This document shows, in pieces, positions 36,060 to 45,651 of a stretch of 64,000 bases of DNA. This DNA comes from Bacteroidales bacterium (lineage in GTDB: Bacteria; Bacteroidota; Bacteroidia; Bacteroidales; P3): positions 1 through 64,000 of the forward strand of contig JAFXAA010000018.1 of the NCBI GenBank assembly GCA_017522105.1, read 5' to 3'. A program made the translations under genes and the position numbers. The notes beneath the pieces are model-generated. The model ran no database searches, was not told the origin of the DNA, and was given only the letters and a program-made list of their open reading frames with translations. Position 1 is the first letter of the stretch. The number at the start of each line of letters is the position of its first letter.

Positions 36060-36308
36060 TCAACACACGACGCTGAGCTGTGCATTGGCATTGCCAGCGA
36101 CGAGAAGGGCTGCTGCCACTGCAACAAAAGAGAAAATCTTTTTCATCGGTCGCGCTTCGACCTTGGGCTGAACTTCGGCGCCGGAGTGCACTTCAACGCC
36201 TTCCGTGTGGAGGTTGGCTACAACCTCGGCCTGCTCGACATCGACAACAGCAAGGAATACACCACCAACAGCAACCACGTCTATGTGGGTGTGGGTTTCG
36301 CCTTCTAA
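36060..36308 (+). pseudogene. Scrambled outer-membrane protein gene: inverted signal peptide beside its 3' end
   Basis: On the plus strand 36150-36308 encodes the final strands of a barrel (FDLGLNFGAGVHF..., FRVEVGYNLGLLD..., VYVGVGFAF then stop) without any start. On the minus strand 36145-36060 encodes a perfect signal peptide, MKKIFSFVAVAAALLVAGNA followed by NAQ, that soon stops. If 36063-36145 were flipped, the signal peptide would read into the barrel strands in the same direction, though most of the barrel body would still be missing. This is an inversion plus deletion of one gene, or an assembly error. Confidence 0.7.
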
Positions 36309-36328
36309 GGTAGTAACCTTGTAAAAGA

Positions 36329-36363
36329 AGAAAGCCCGGAGTGTGATGCTTCGGGCTTTCTCT
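36329..36363. terminator. Bidirectional terminator
   Basis: GAAAGCCCGGA/TTCGGGCTTTC forms an 10-11 bp stem around GTGTGATGC, with A-rich and T-rich flanks. It lies between the OMP remnant and the convergent gmhB. Confidence 0.85.
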
Positions 36364-36377
36364 TATTTGTTTGTGTA

Positions 36378-36890
36378 TTAAAGAGAGCGTGCGAAGTCGA
36401 GCAGGGTGGGGTAGCGAAGATCCACGAGCTGGGGTTCGTCGTGCCACACGTCGCTGTTGTCGCCCACCAGCACAGTCTTCATGCCGGCCCGTTTGCCGAA
36501 GAGCATGTCTGTGCGGCTGTCGCCGACCATCACACTGTCCTTGAGGCGCAGACCCGGCCATTCGCGGCGTGCCTGCAGGGCCATGCCTATGTTTGGCTTG
36601 CGGCGGAAGCTGTGGGCGCTCTCCAATTCTGGACAGTAGTAGATGGCATCAATACCTTTAGCCGCATGCTGCAGCTTGGAGTGCACGTCGGAGAGGTCCT
36701 TTTCTGTCATCAAACCTTTGCCTATGCCCTGTTGGTTGGTTACAACCAGTATGGGGCTGTAGTGCAGTCGCAGCAAGGCCAATGCCTCCGCCGTGCCCGG
36801 CAGCAGCACCAGTTCGTCGGGGCTTTTCACGTAGTCGTTGCGACGCAGCACGTTGAGCACCCCGTCGCGGTCAAGGAACAGAGCTTTCAT
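36378..36890 (-). CDS. gmhB: D-glycero-alpha-D-manno-heptose-1,7-bisphosphate 7-phosphatase
   Basis: A 170-residue HAD-IIIA phosphatase. Motif I is FLDRDGVLN (nucleophile Asp near residue 7), motif II is VVTNQQGIGKG, followed by the short Y/C/P-containing YYCPE segment, and motif IV is MVGDSRTDM. It removes the C7 phosphate of heptose bisphosphate. It is the last gene of the heptose operon, and its ATG overlaps the hddC stop. The name follows from both motifs and context. Confidence 0.9.
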   Translation of the reverse strand: MKALFLDRDGVLNVLRRNDYVKSPDELVLLPGTAEALALLRLHYSPILVVTNQQGIGKGLMTEKDLSDVHSKLQHAAKGIDAIYYCPELESAHSFRRKPNIGMALQARREWPGLRLKDSVMVGDSRTDMLFGKRAGMKTVLVGDNSDVWHDEPQLVDLRYPTLLDFARSL

Positions 36891-37585
36891 AGTTGCGGCA
36901 ACTCTTTTTGTGCGCGCCGGTAATCCTCTGGCACGCCGATGTCTATGAAGTAGGCGTTGTCGGCATAGGCGAAGAAGGCTTCTGCCGTATGCTGACGCTG
37001 CATGATGTCTTTCTCGAAAGAAAACGGTGTACCCACGTTATGGCCTGCAAGCAGAGTGGTGTCTATCTGGTAAATGCCGCCGTTGATGAGCCCCGGCCCT
37101 GTGGATGGGTCTTTCTCGCGGAAGCGTATGACGCGCCCTGTGTCGTCGGTCTCCACAGCGCCGTAGCGTCCGGCATCGTCCACGTCGCGCAGCACTATGG
37201 CCAGCCGGGTGGCCTTGGCAGCGGCGAAAAGGCGCAGGCGTCCGAGGTCGGCAAGGAAGAGGGTGTCGCCGTTGAGCACGGTGACGCTCGTGTCGTGACA
37301 ATGCTGCATGGCGTTGACTATGGCGCCGCCGGTGCCCAGCGGCGAGGTCTCGCGGGCATAGCTCAGCGCCATGCCGTTGTAGGCGGTGCCGAAGTGGCTC
37401 TCGATGACCTCGTGCATATAGCCTGTGGCGAGCACCACATGCGTGTAGCCCTGGCGCGCCAGCGCGTCGAGCACATAGTGCAGGAATGGCTTGCCGGCCA
37501 CCGGCGCCATGGGCTTGGGCACATCGCTCACCACATGGCGCAGGCGTGTGCCGAAACCGCCCGCCAGTATGATGGCTTCGCTCAT
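36887..37585 (-). CDS. hddC: Heptose-1-phosphate guanylyltransferase
   Basis: A 232-residue sugar-nucleotidyltransferase. The nucleotide-binding start is AIILAGGFGTRLRHVVSDVPKPMAPVAGKPF, and the metal aspartate is in VLNGDTLF near residue 100. With kinase, isomerase and phosphatase neighbours it most likely makes GDP-D-glycero-alpha-D-manno-heptose. The alternatives are other NDP-sugars, since the base specificity cannot be read. It overlaps both neighbours by ATGA. Confidence 0.85.
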   Translation of the reverse strand: MSEAIILAGGFGTRLRHVVSDVPKPMAPVAGKPFLHYVLDALARQGYTHVVLATGYMHEVIESHFGTAYNGMALSYARETSPLGTGGAIVNAMQHCHDTSVTVLNGDTLFLADLGRLRLFAAAKATRLAIVLRDVDDAGRYGAVETDDTGRVIRFREKDPSTGPGLINGGIYQIDTTLLAGHNVGTPFSFEKDIMQRQHTAEAFFAYADNAYFIDIGVPEDYRRAQKELPQL

Positions 37586-38154
37586 TTGAACATCGCTGTT
37601 TCCACCAGCTCGCAGATGATGTGTCCGAGCATGATGTGGCTCTCCTGTATGCGCGGGGTGTCGGTGCTGGGCACGTTGAGCAGCAGGCCTCCGCAGTCTT
37701 TCATCTTGCCGCCTGTGGCGCCGGTGAGCGACACGATGTCTATGCCCATCTCCTGTGCCGCCTTGTAGGCTTCCAGAATGTTGCGGCTGTTGCCGCTGGT
37801 GGAGATGCCCACGAGCACGTCGCCGCGGTGGCCGGTGCCGCGCAGCAGTCGGGCGAAGATGTACTCATAGCCGTAGTCGTTGCCCACAGCGGTGAGGTAG
37901 CTTGTGTTGCAATGCAGCGCCTCGGCGTTGAGGGGCGGACGGTCGAAGTAGAAGCGTCCGCTGAGTTCCGCCGCCAGATGCTGTGCGTCGGCAGCCGAAC
38001 CCCCGTTGCCGCAGAAGTGGATCTTGCCCCCGTTGCGGAGGCTGCGTTCTATGAGTGCCGCCGCTTCAGCCACACGTTGCATCAGCCCTTCATCGGCCAG
38101 TATTGCTTGCTTTACGGCGATGCTCTGTTCTATTGATTGCTGTATTCTGTCCAT
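37582..38154 (-). CDS. gmhA: Sedoheptulose-7-phosphate isomerase
   Basis: A 190-residue SIS-domain isomerase. Signatures are KIHFCGNGGSAADAQHLAAELSGR-type residues (near 43-60; GNGGSAADAQH is diagnostic), TAVGNDYGYE and the phosphate-binding ISTSGNSRNILEA. It converts sedoheptulose-7-phosphate to D-glycero-D-manno-heptose-7-phosphate, the first step of the pathway encoded here. It lies 6 bases after hddA. Confidence 0.93.
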   Translation of the reverse strand: MDRIQQSIEQSIAVKQAILADEGLMQRVAEAAALIERSLRNGGKIHFCGNGGSAADAQHLAAELSGRFYFDRPPLNAEALHCNTSYLTAVGNDYGYEYIFARLLRGTGHRGDVLVGISTSGNSRNILEAYKAAQEMGIDIVSLTGATGGKMKDCGGLLLNVPSTDTPRIQESHIMLGHIICELVETAMFK

Positions 38155-38160
38155 GTGTCA

Positions 38161-39183
38161 CTATTGTATTGTCCAGGTCTTCAGGCCTTCGCTTGTGAAG
38201 TCATAGCGTTTTGTCTCGCCGCCGAACCGGGCGAGGGCCTCGCGCACGGCGAAGCGTGTCAGCCCCGGGCAGTAGAAGAACATGAATCCGCCGCCGCCGG
38301 CGCCGCTGATCTTGCCGCCCGAGGCCCCGGCGGCCATGGCGGCGTCGTAGATGGCGTCGATGCGGGCGTTGCTGACGCTTTTGGCCATCTGTTTCTTGTG
38401 CTGCCACCCGAAGTTCAGTATCTCGCCGATCTCGCCCACATGCCCCTTGAGCAGGGCTTCTTTCATCTGCTGCGCCTGCTCCTTGAGGCGGTGCATGCTC
38501 TCTATGCTTGCCGTGTTCTTGGCCTTGACGTTCTGCTGCTGCTCCTTGATGATGTCGGCGCTGACGTGCGAGGTGTCCGTCCAGTAGAGCAGCAGGTTGT
38601 GGTTGAGCTCGTCGATGTACTGCTGCCTTACGCGCAGCGGGTTGACAATCACGTTGTCGCCCTTGAACTCCATGTAGTTGAAGCCGCCGAAGGTGGCCGC
38701 ATACTGGTCCTGCTTGCCACCGGCGAGGCCGAGGTCCACGCGCTCTATCTCGTAGGCCAGGCGTGCTATGTCGTATTCGCCCAGCGGCAGCTTGAGCCAC
38801 TCCACGTAGGCGCCGAGGATGCTCACCACCAGCGTCGACGAGGTGCCCAGGCCGCTCCCCGCGGGGGCGTCGACGAAGGAGGCTATGCGCAGCGACAGCG
38901 GACGGTGCGTGAACTGGCGCACGATGCGGTTGTACACCCCCTTGTGCAGCACGAAGTATCCGTCGGTGTCCACTTCCGAGGCGTTCTCATACACCTCGCG
39001 CAACCCCTTGTCCGGGGCGAGGAATTCCACGCGCTCGTCGTCGGTGGGCTCTATGGTCGTGTAGGCCGCCATGCTGATGGTGGCGTTGAGGATGGCCCCA
39101 CCGTAGAGGTCGCTGTAGGGGCTCACGTCGGTGCCGCCGCCGGCCAGGCCCAGCCTCAGCGGCGCTTTGCTTCTGATAGTCAT
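38161..39183 (-). CDS. hddA: D-glycero-alpha-D-manno-heptose-7-phosphate kinase (GHMP family)
   Basis: A 340-residue GHMP kinase. It opens RSKAPLRLGLAGGGTDVSPY, typical of HddA-like kinases, followed by the ATP motif FVDAPAGSGLGTSSTLVV (near 100) and the C-terminal GKISGAGGGGFMFFY motif. It phosphorylates the anomeric oxygen of heptose-7-phosphate to give the alpha-1,7-bisphosphate. Fucose kinase-type relatives are possible, but the neighbours support heptose. Confidence 0.9.
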   Translation of the reverse strand: MTIRSKAPLRLGLAGGGTDVSPYSDLYGGAILNATISMAAYTTIEPTDDERVEFLAPDKGLREVYENASEVDTDGYFVLHKGVYNRIVRQFTHRPLSLRIASFVDAPAGSGLGTSSTLVVSILGAYVEWLKLPLGEYDIARLAYEIERVDLGLAGGKQDQYAATFGGFNYMEFKGDNVIVNPLRVRQQYIDELNHNLLLYWTDTSHVSADIIKEQQQNVKAKNTASIESMHRLKEQAQQMKEALLKGHVGEIGEILNFGWQHKKQMAKSVSNARIDAIYDAAMAAGASGGKISGAGGGGFMFFYCPGLTRFAVREALARFGGETKRYDFTSEGLKTWTIQ

Positions 39184-40310
39184 TGTCTGCTTATGTTGTC
39201 TATAGCCTCGGTCATCTTGTCCCAGGCGTATTTCTTCTTCTCCTCGCGGCAGCCTTCGGTGAGGCGTGCCGCCCAGTCTTCGGTGTAGTAGCGCACCAGC
39301 GCGTCGGCAATCTGCTGCGCGTCGGGCTCCACCACGAAGCCCACCTTCCCGTCGGGCACAATCTCCGGCAGTCCGCCGACGTTGGTCACCAGCATGGGCT
39401 TCTCGAAGTGGAAGGCTATCTGCGTCACGCCGCTCTGCGTGGCGCTCTTGTAGGGCTGCGCCACAATGTCTGCGGCGCAGAAGTAGCGGTTCACCTCGTG
39501 GTCGGGGATGAAGTCGGTGTGCAGCGCCACGCGGCTCCCGATGTCGAGCCGCGCTATGAGGTCGTGGTACGGCTTGGCGTCGCCGTAGAACTCGCCCGCC
39601 ACAATCAGTTTCACGCCAAGCTTCTCCATCCGCTCGTCGGCCATGGCCTCCAGCAGCAGGTCGAGCCCCTTGTAGTCGCGTATGAAGCCGAAGAAGAGCA
39701 CGTAGCGTCCCTCGGCGGGCAGCCCTATGGCCTTGCGGGCCTCTGTGGCTGGCATCGCGTCGCCGTAGTGGTCGTAGAGGGGGTGCGGGCAGAAGGCGCG
39801 CGGCTTGACTCCTTTGGGGTCGAAGAGGTCGGCGTCGGCAAGCACCGAGCGGCTCATGGCCACCATGCCGTCCACCGAGCGCACGAAATACTTAGCGAAC
39901 AGGCGGTCGCCGGGGCGCTTCTCGTGCGGCACCAGGTTGTCCAGTATGCTGATGCGGCGCAGCCCCTTGCGGCGTGCCGCACGGTTCGCCGTGCCCAGGG
40001 CCGGCGCCATGAAAGGCAGCCAGAACTTGGTCAGCAGCAGGTCGGGCCGCTGGCGCTTGATGTAGCGGCCGGTGCTGAACCAGCTGAAGGGATTGACGGC
40101 GTTGAGCATGCGCGTGATTTTCAGCCCCTCGGGGGCGGGCTCGTCGCTGTACTGCGTCTTGCCGGGAAAGAGGAACGAGGGGTACTGCAGCGTGAAGGTG
40201 ACGATTTCCACCTCGTGCCCCTGCCGTTGGTATTCGCGCGCCAGGCGCTCGTTGAAGGCCGCCAGGCCGCCGCGGTAGGGCCATGCCGTGCCCAGTATGA
40301 TGACTTTCAT
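39180..40310 (-). CDS. Glycosyltransferase family 4
   Basis: A 376-residue GT-B glycosyltransferase. The N-terminus has the acceptor loop WPYRGGLAAFNERLAREY. The C-terminal GT4 domain has LFFGFIRDYKGLDLLLEAM, DIVAQPYKSATQSGVTQIAFHFEKP and the E-x7-E-like donor site region, followed by VTNVGGLPEIV. As the first gene of the heptose operon it may transfer the heptose or another sugar; donor and acceptor are unknown. Its stop overlaps hddA. Confidence 0.88.
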   Translation of the reverse strand: MKVIILGTAWPYRGGLAAFNERLAREYQRQGHEVEIVTFTLQYPSFLFPGKTQYSDEPAPEGLKITRMLNAVNPFSWFSTGRYIKRQRPDLLLTKFWLPFMAPALGTANRAARRKGLRRISILDNLVPHEKRPGDRLFAKYFVRSVDGMVAMSRSVLADADLFDPKGVKPRAFCPHPLYDHYGDAMPATEARKAIGLPAEGRYVLFFGFIRDYKGLDLLLEAMADERMEKLGVKLIVAGEFYGDAKPYHDLIARLDIGSRVALHTDFIPDHEVNRYFCAADIVAQPYKSATQSGVTQIAFHFEKPMLVTNVGGLPEIVPDGKVGFVVEPDAQQIADALVRYYTEDWAARLTEGCREEKKKYAWDKMTEAIDNISRQ

Positions 40311-40432
40311 TTCTGTACTCTTTTTGCCATCTCTAACGCAACGCCGCCTTTATTATTGTGTACCCACGCAAATTATTCCGCGTGCGTTGTAAAATGCAAC
40401 GTTTCCTCGCGGCATTCCCTCCGCCTCCCCTA

Positions 40433-40579
40433 CGGAGCCCCTACGGCATTTCTTCCGCCGTTGGGCGTAGTTCCGTCGCCTCCGCGACGGCACTTCTTCA
40501 GTAGTTCTTCAGTAGTTCTTCAGTGTTTGACTGAAGAACTACTGAAGAACTACTGAAGAAATGCCGTAGGGGCTCCGTA
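40433..40579. repeat. Modular palindromic intergenic repeat, copy D
   Basis: It opens CGGAGCCCCTACGGCATTTC and closes GAAATGCCGTAGGGGCTCCG, so the outer ends are also complementary (20 of 20). Inside are the GCCTCCGCGACGGC module and the 31-bp inverted repeat (40494-40524/40530-40560) with loop GTTTG. Confidence 0.92.
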
Positions 40580-40683
40580 GGGGAGCCGTGCCGACGGCGA
40601 TGCAAAAACGCTGTTTTGCACCGTCAGGTGTTGTTTTGTTTCGTTTTTGGCAGAAAGAAGTTCCGCATGTCGGACTTTTTTTG

Positions 40684-40691
40684 TATCTTTG
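40684..40691 (+). promoter_or_regulatory. -7 box for sufB
   Basis: TATCTTTG followed by CATTG, 28 bases before the sufB ATG. Confidence 0.65.
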
Positions 40692-40719
40692 CATTGCGAT
40701 TTATAGTATATATATTACA

Positions 40720-42179
<1,460 letters not shown>

Positions 42180-42183
<4 letters not shown>

Positions 42184-42716
42184 AGAAACTGACAACAGAT
42201 GAGATGCACCGGCTGACGGTGGAGGAGTTTCGCGAGAGCGAGAAGCTGCCGCTGACGGTAGTGCTGGACAATGTGCGTTCGCAGAACAACATAGGCTCTG
42301 TGTTCCGCACGGCGGACGCCTTCCGGGTGGAGCACATAGCGCTCTGCGGCATCTGCTCCACGCCGCCGCACCGCGAGATACACAAGACGGCCCTCGGGGC
42401 GGAGGAGAGCGTGGAATGGAGCTACCACGAGGACACGGTGGAGTGTGTCAGAGCCCTGAAAGAACGCGGCTATAAGGTGTATGCGGTGGAGATCGCGCAC
42501 GAGAGCCTTCGGGTCGACGACCTAAAGGCCGTCGCACTCGACAAGGTGGCAATAGTCTTCGGCAACGAGGTTGAGGGGGTGCAGGAGGAGGTGATGGAGC
42601 TGTGCGACGGGGCACTGGAGATACCGCAGGAGGGGACGAAGCACTCGCTGAATGTGAGCTGCGCCGCCGCCATCGTGATATGGGAGATGTATAAACAGTT
42701 AAGAGTTAGGAGTTAA
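42180..42716 (+). CDS. SpoU/TrmH-family RNA 2'-O-methyltransferase
   Basis: A 178-residue SPOUT-fold methyltransferase. Motif 1 is [21 protein letters not shown] (near 28-48), motif 2 [12 protein letters not shown] and motif 3 [22 protein letters not shown], the knotted SAM site. It probably methylates a tRNA or rRNA ribose. The ATG overlaps the sufB stop, so it is translationally coupled. The last residues LRVRS are encoded by the heptamer repeat that starts here. Confidence 0.92.
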
Positions 42717-42740
42717 GAGTTAGGAGTTAAGTTACGAGTT
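42697..42740. repeat. GTTAAGA/GTTAGGA heptamer repeats
   Basis: Units AGAGTTA, GGAGTTA, AGAGTTA and GGAGTTA span the end of the methyltransferase gene and the gap to the next ATG. The last codons of the gene are part of the repeat. Confidence 0.85.
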
Positions 42741-43103
42741 ATGACAAAAGACGAAAGAATAGAGCATGCAAAAGCTCTGCACAAGCAGGGCTGCAACTGC
42801 TGCCAGGCGGTGCTGATGGCTTATGCTGACGTGCTGCCGATAAAAGGTGAGGACGCTATGAATGTGGCCGCTCCCTTCGGTCGTGGTCTGGCGGGCACGA
42901 GGGAGGTCTGCGGCTGCGTGAGCGGTATGGCCATGGCATGCGGCCTCACGGGTCACACCGCCGATACCCGCGCGCTGATAGAGCGCTTCCGCGAAGAGGA
43001 GGGCGACATCGTCTGTGGCCGTCTGCTGGCCGCGGGCAAGCGCCCATGCAACACCATGATAGGCGACGCCGCCGGCCTGCTGGCGGGTGTGATCGACGTT
43101 TAA
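42741..43103 (+). CDS. C-GCAxxG-C-C family redox-type protein
   Basis: A 120-residue cytosolic protein with the spaced cysteines GCNCCQAVLMAY (near 18-22), AREVCGCVSGMAMACGL-like segment (TREVCGCVSGMAMACG, near 55-68), IVCGRLL and RPCNTM. This is the C_GCAxxG_C_C family, thought to bind metal or act as an oxidoreductase; the role is unknown. It lies between the methyltransferase and acetyltransferase genes on the same strand. Confidence 0.88.
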   Translation: MTKDERIEHAKALHKQGCNCCQAVLMAYADVLPIKGEDAMNVAAPFGRGLAGTREVCGCVSGMAMACGLTGHTADTRALIERFREEEGDIVCGRLLAAGKRPCNTMIGDAAGLLAGVIDV

Positions 43104-43117
43104 CACAGACAAGAACT

Positions 43118-43669
43118 ATGACCAACCTGGAGAAATGCAACGCAGGGGAGGCGTACTCGTTTGCCGACGACGAGCTGATAGCGCGCAAGACGCGGGCCAT
43201 CGTGGAATGCGAACGCTTCAACGCCATCGACGGCACCGACTACGAGGCTCAGTATGAGCAGCTGAAGAGGATGCTGGGCTCGGTGGGCGAGAGGGTGTGG
43301 ATAGCCAAGACGTTCAACTGCGACTGCGGCAAGAACATACACATAGGCAACGACTTCACGGGCAACCACAACCTCACCGTCCTCGACATCCGCGAGGTGC
43401 GCATCGGCGACCACGTGATGATAGGCCCCGGCACGCTCATCACCACCGTCACCCATCCGCTCGACTACCGCCAGCGGCGCCAGTATATGGCCGAAGCCCA
43501 GCCCGTTGTCATAGAAGACGACGTGTGGATCGGCGGCAACGTCACCGTGCTGCCGGGCGTGACCATAGGGCAGGGCGCTGTGGTTGCCGCCGGTGCTGTG
43601 GTGACGCGCGACGTACCGCCGCAGACGCTGGTGGGCGGCGTGCCGGCCAAGGTGATAAAAACATTGTGA
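43118..43669 (+). CDS. Hexapeptide-repeat O-acetyltransferase (maltose/galactoside acetyltransferase-like)
   Basis: A 183-residue left-handed beta-helix protein. The N-terminal Mac-type segment KCNAGEAYSFADDELIA is followed by hexapeptide turns. The catalytic histidine is in GTLITTVTHPLD (near 114), and VVIEDDVWIGGNVTVLPGVTIGQGAVVAAGAVV contains regular repeats. It acetylates a sugar or nucleotide-sugar hydroxyl with acetyl-CoA. Its TGA overlaps the next ATG. Confidence 0.9.
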   Translation: MTNLEKCNAGEAYSFADDELIARKTRAIVECERFNAIDGTDYEAQYEQLKRMLGSVGERVWIAKTFNCDCGKNIHIGNDFTGNHNLTVLDIREVRIGDHVMIGPGTLITTVTHPLDYRQRRQYMAEAQPVVIEDDVWIGGNVTVLPGVTIGQGAVVAAGAVVTRDVPPQTLVGGVPAKVIKTL

Positions 43670-44814
43670 TGATGACTAAACGCAAGATAATCAACGACCC
43701 CGTGTATGACGGGTTCCTCTCTGTCGAAGACCCTGTGATACTGCAGGTCATCGAGCATCCCTACTTCCAGCGCCAGCGGCGCATCAAGCAGCTGGGGCTG
43801 ACCTATCTGGTTTACCCCGGCGCCATGCACACGCGCTTCAGCCACATGCTCGGCGCTCTTAATCTGATGAAACGTGCGCTGGAGACGCTGAAGCAGAAAG
43901 GCGTGGATATCAGCGACGAGGAGTGCCGCGGCGCCAAGCTGGCCATCCTGCTGCACGACATAGGGCACGGGCCTTTCTCGCACACCTCGGAGCGCGTGCT
44001 GGTAGACGTGCCGCACGAGGAGATAACGCTGCTGATGATGCGACGCATCAACGAGGAGATGGGCGAACGCGACCGAAGTGGAGCGAACGAGGCCTCCAGG
44101 CCTCTGGATACCGCCATCGCCATATTCTCAAATACTTACCACAAGCACTTCCTGCACCAGCTGGTGAGCAGCCAGCTCGACATGGATCGCCTCGACTACC
44201 TGGGGCGCGACTCCTTCTTCACCGGCGTCAGCGAGGGCATCGTGGGCACCGACCGCATCATCTCGATGCTCAATGTCCACAATGACGAACTCGTTGTCGA
44301 CGAGAAGGGTATCTACAGCGTCGAGAAGTTCATCATCAGCCGCCGCCTGATGTACTGGCAGGTGTACATGCACAAGACCGTCATCGCCGCCGACCAGCTG
44401 CTGCTCAGCATCTTGCGCCGCGCCCGCGAACTTGACCCGTCGGTCTTTCATCTCGACCCTCATGCCGCCGATTTCCTCGACCGCTTCGCCGAAATCGACG
44501 ACGACGACATCATGGTGGCCGTCAAGCAATGGCGACACAGCGACGACGAGGTGCTGCGGACACTCTGCAACAATCTCGTCAACCGCCACCTGCCCGCCAT
44601 TCGCATCAGCAATGCGCCCTTCGAGAATGTCGAGTGCGACTACTTCCACGGCACCGGCGAGCTGCACAACCGCTCCTACGATTTTGCCGACCAGGAGATA
44701 AAGGTACTGTACAAAGACGGTCGCTGTGTGGACATCAGCGAGGCCAGCGACCAGCTCGACCGCCACTTCCTTGAGAAACAGGTGACTAAGTACTATTATT
44801 ATCACCCGAAATAA
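43669..44814 (+). CDS. HD-domain phosphohydrolase (SAMHD1/dNTPase-like)
   Basis: A 381-residue HD protein. The start is DPVYDGFLSVEDPVILQVIEHPYFQRQRRIKQLG, typical of this family. Metal ligands are visible as H in MHTRFSHMLG, the HD pair in ILLHDIGHGPFSH (near 100) and D in LDMDRLDYLGRD. Family members hydrolyse dNTPs or are of unknown substrate. ATG 43669 overlaps the upstream TGA; 43672 is also ATG. Confidence 0.9.
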   Translation: MMTKRKIINDPVYDGFLSVEDPVILQVIEHPYFQRQRRIKQLGLTYLVYPGAMHTRFSHMLGALNLMKRALETLKQKGVDISDEECRGAKLAILLHDIGHGPFSHTSERVLVDVPHEEITLLMMRRINEEMGERDRSGANEASRPLDTAIAIFSNTYHKHFLHQLVSSQLDMDRLDYLGRDSFFTGVSEGIVGTDRIISMLNVHNDELVVDEKGIYSVEKFIISRRLMYWQVYMHKTVIAADQLLLSILRRARELDPSVFHLDPHAADFLDRFAEIDDDDIMVAVKQWRHSDDEVLRTLCNNLVNRHLPAIRISNAPFENVECDYFHGTGELHNRSYDFADQEIKVLYKDGRCVDISEASDQLDRHFLEKQVTKYYYYHPK

Positions 44815-44823
44815 CTACCAATT

Positions 44824-45648
44824 ATGAGTGGAAACCGTTTCAGATATGTGCTGGTATTGATAGCATTACTCCCTCAATGTGTTTGGGCACAGTACAAACA
44901 CACCCTTTACGACCATGTCACCGCCGCGGAGGACCAATTGTTTGGTGCTGTGAATGAGATTACGGAAGAATATTTCAAACTGGACGGGAAGGATACCGTC
45001 GCCCTCTATACCGCACACCACCGCTATACCATGGACGGCCTGCGGCTGCACCGAGAACTGGTCGGCCCTCAGGTGCTGGACGCCTACGACTACAAATACG
45101 CCAACGGACGGCTTATCGCGATGGAGAATCTTTATACCCAGTATACGTCTCCGACATTGTTGTCCGCCAAATACGCTCAGCAGAGTCGAAGACTCTCCAC
45201 CTATTTTTATACCGCTGACGGTTGTCCGGCGATGAAGGTGCTGAGCTTTAACTCCGGCGACGGAGATACTATTTCGGACACTACCCGCTTTGTTTGTAAC
45301 AAGGAATGCCGAATAGTCGAAGAGATTGGTGCTATGAAATGTCACCACGAGTACGACAAATTTGGAAGTGTAGTCACTTCTGTAAGTGAGAGTTATGGAT
45401 ATGCCTCCCATAGTGAATATGACAAATTGTCGCACCTGACAAAGGCAACTCTCACGCAGGGCACCCAGACTGCCACCTACGTCTATTCGTACAACTCCAA
45501 TGGTTTTGAGAGCGACATATATTATTCTGACTCCGACGGCAACCAACAAAGCGTACACTACGACTACACCTACGACAGCCACGGGAACTGGCTGACCCGC
45601 AGCGACGGTACCACGCTGATACGCCGCACAATAACCTATTTTGAATAA
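44824..45648 (+). CDS. Secreted protein with YD-like beta repeats, function unknown
   Basis: A signal peptide ending CVWAQ is followed by 250 residues. The C-terminal half has Tyr-rich motifs that recall RHS/YD repeats: CHHEYDKFGSVVTSV, SHSEYDKLSHLTKAT, YSYNSNGFESDIYYS and YTYDSHGNWLTRS. Only four imperfect units are present, far fewer than in RHS toxins. I do not recognise a precise family. It lies between the HD gene and mpl on the same strand. Confidence 0.75.
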   Translation: MSGNRFRYVLVLIALLPQCVWAQYKHTLYDHVTAAEDQLFGAVNEITEEYFKLDGKDTVALYTAHHRYTMDGLRLHRELVGPQVLDAYDYKYANGRLIAMENLYTQYTSPTLLSAKYAQQSRRLSTYFYTADGCPAMKVLSFNSGDGDTISDTTRFVCNKECRIVEEIGAMKCHHEYDKFGSVVTSVSESYGYASHSEYDKLSHLTKATLTQGTQTATYVYSYNSNGFESDIYYSDSDGNQQSVHYDYTYDSHGNWLTRSDGTTLIRRTITYFE

Positions 45649-45651
45649 CAC

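Noticed and set aside
44824..45648. RHS polymorphic toxin
   Set aside because: Only four weak YD-like motifs, a small size, no toxin domain and no immunity gene.
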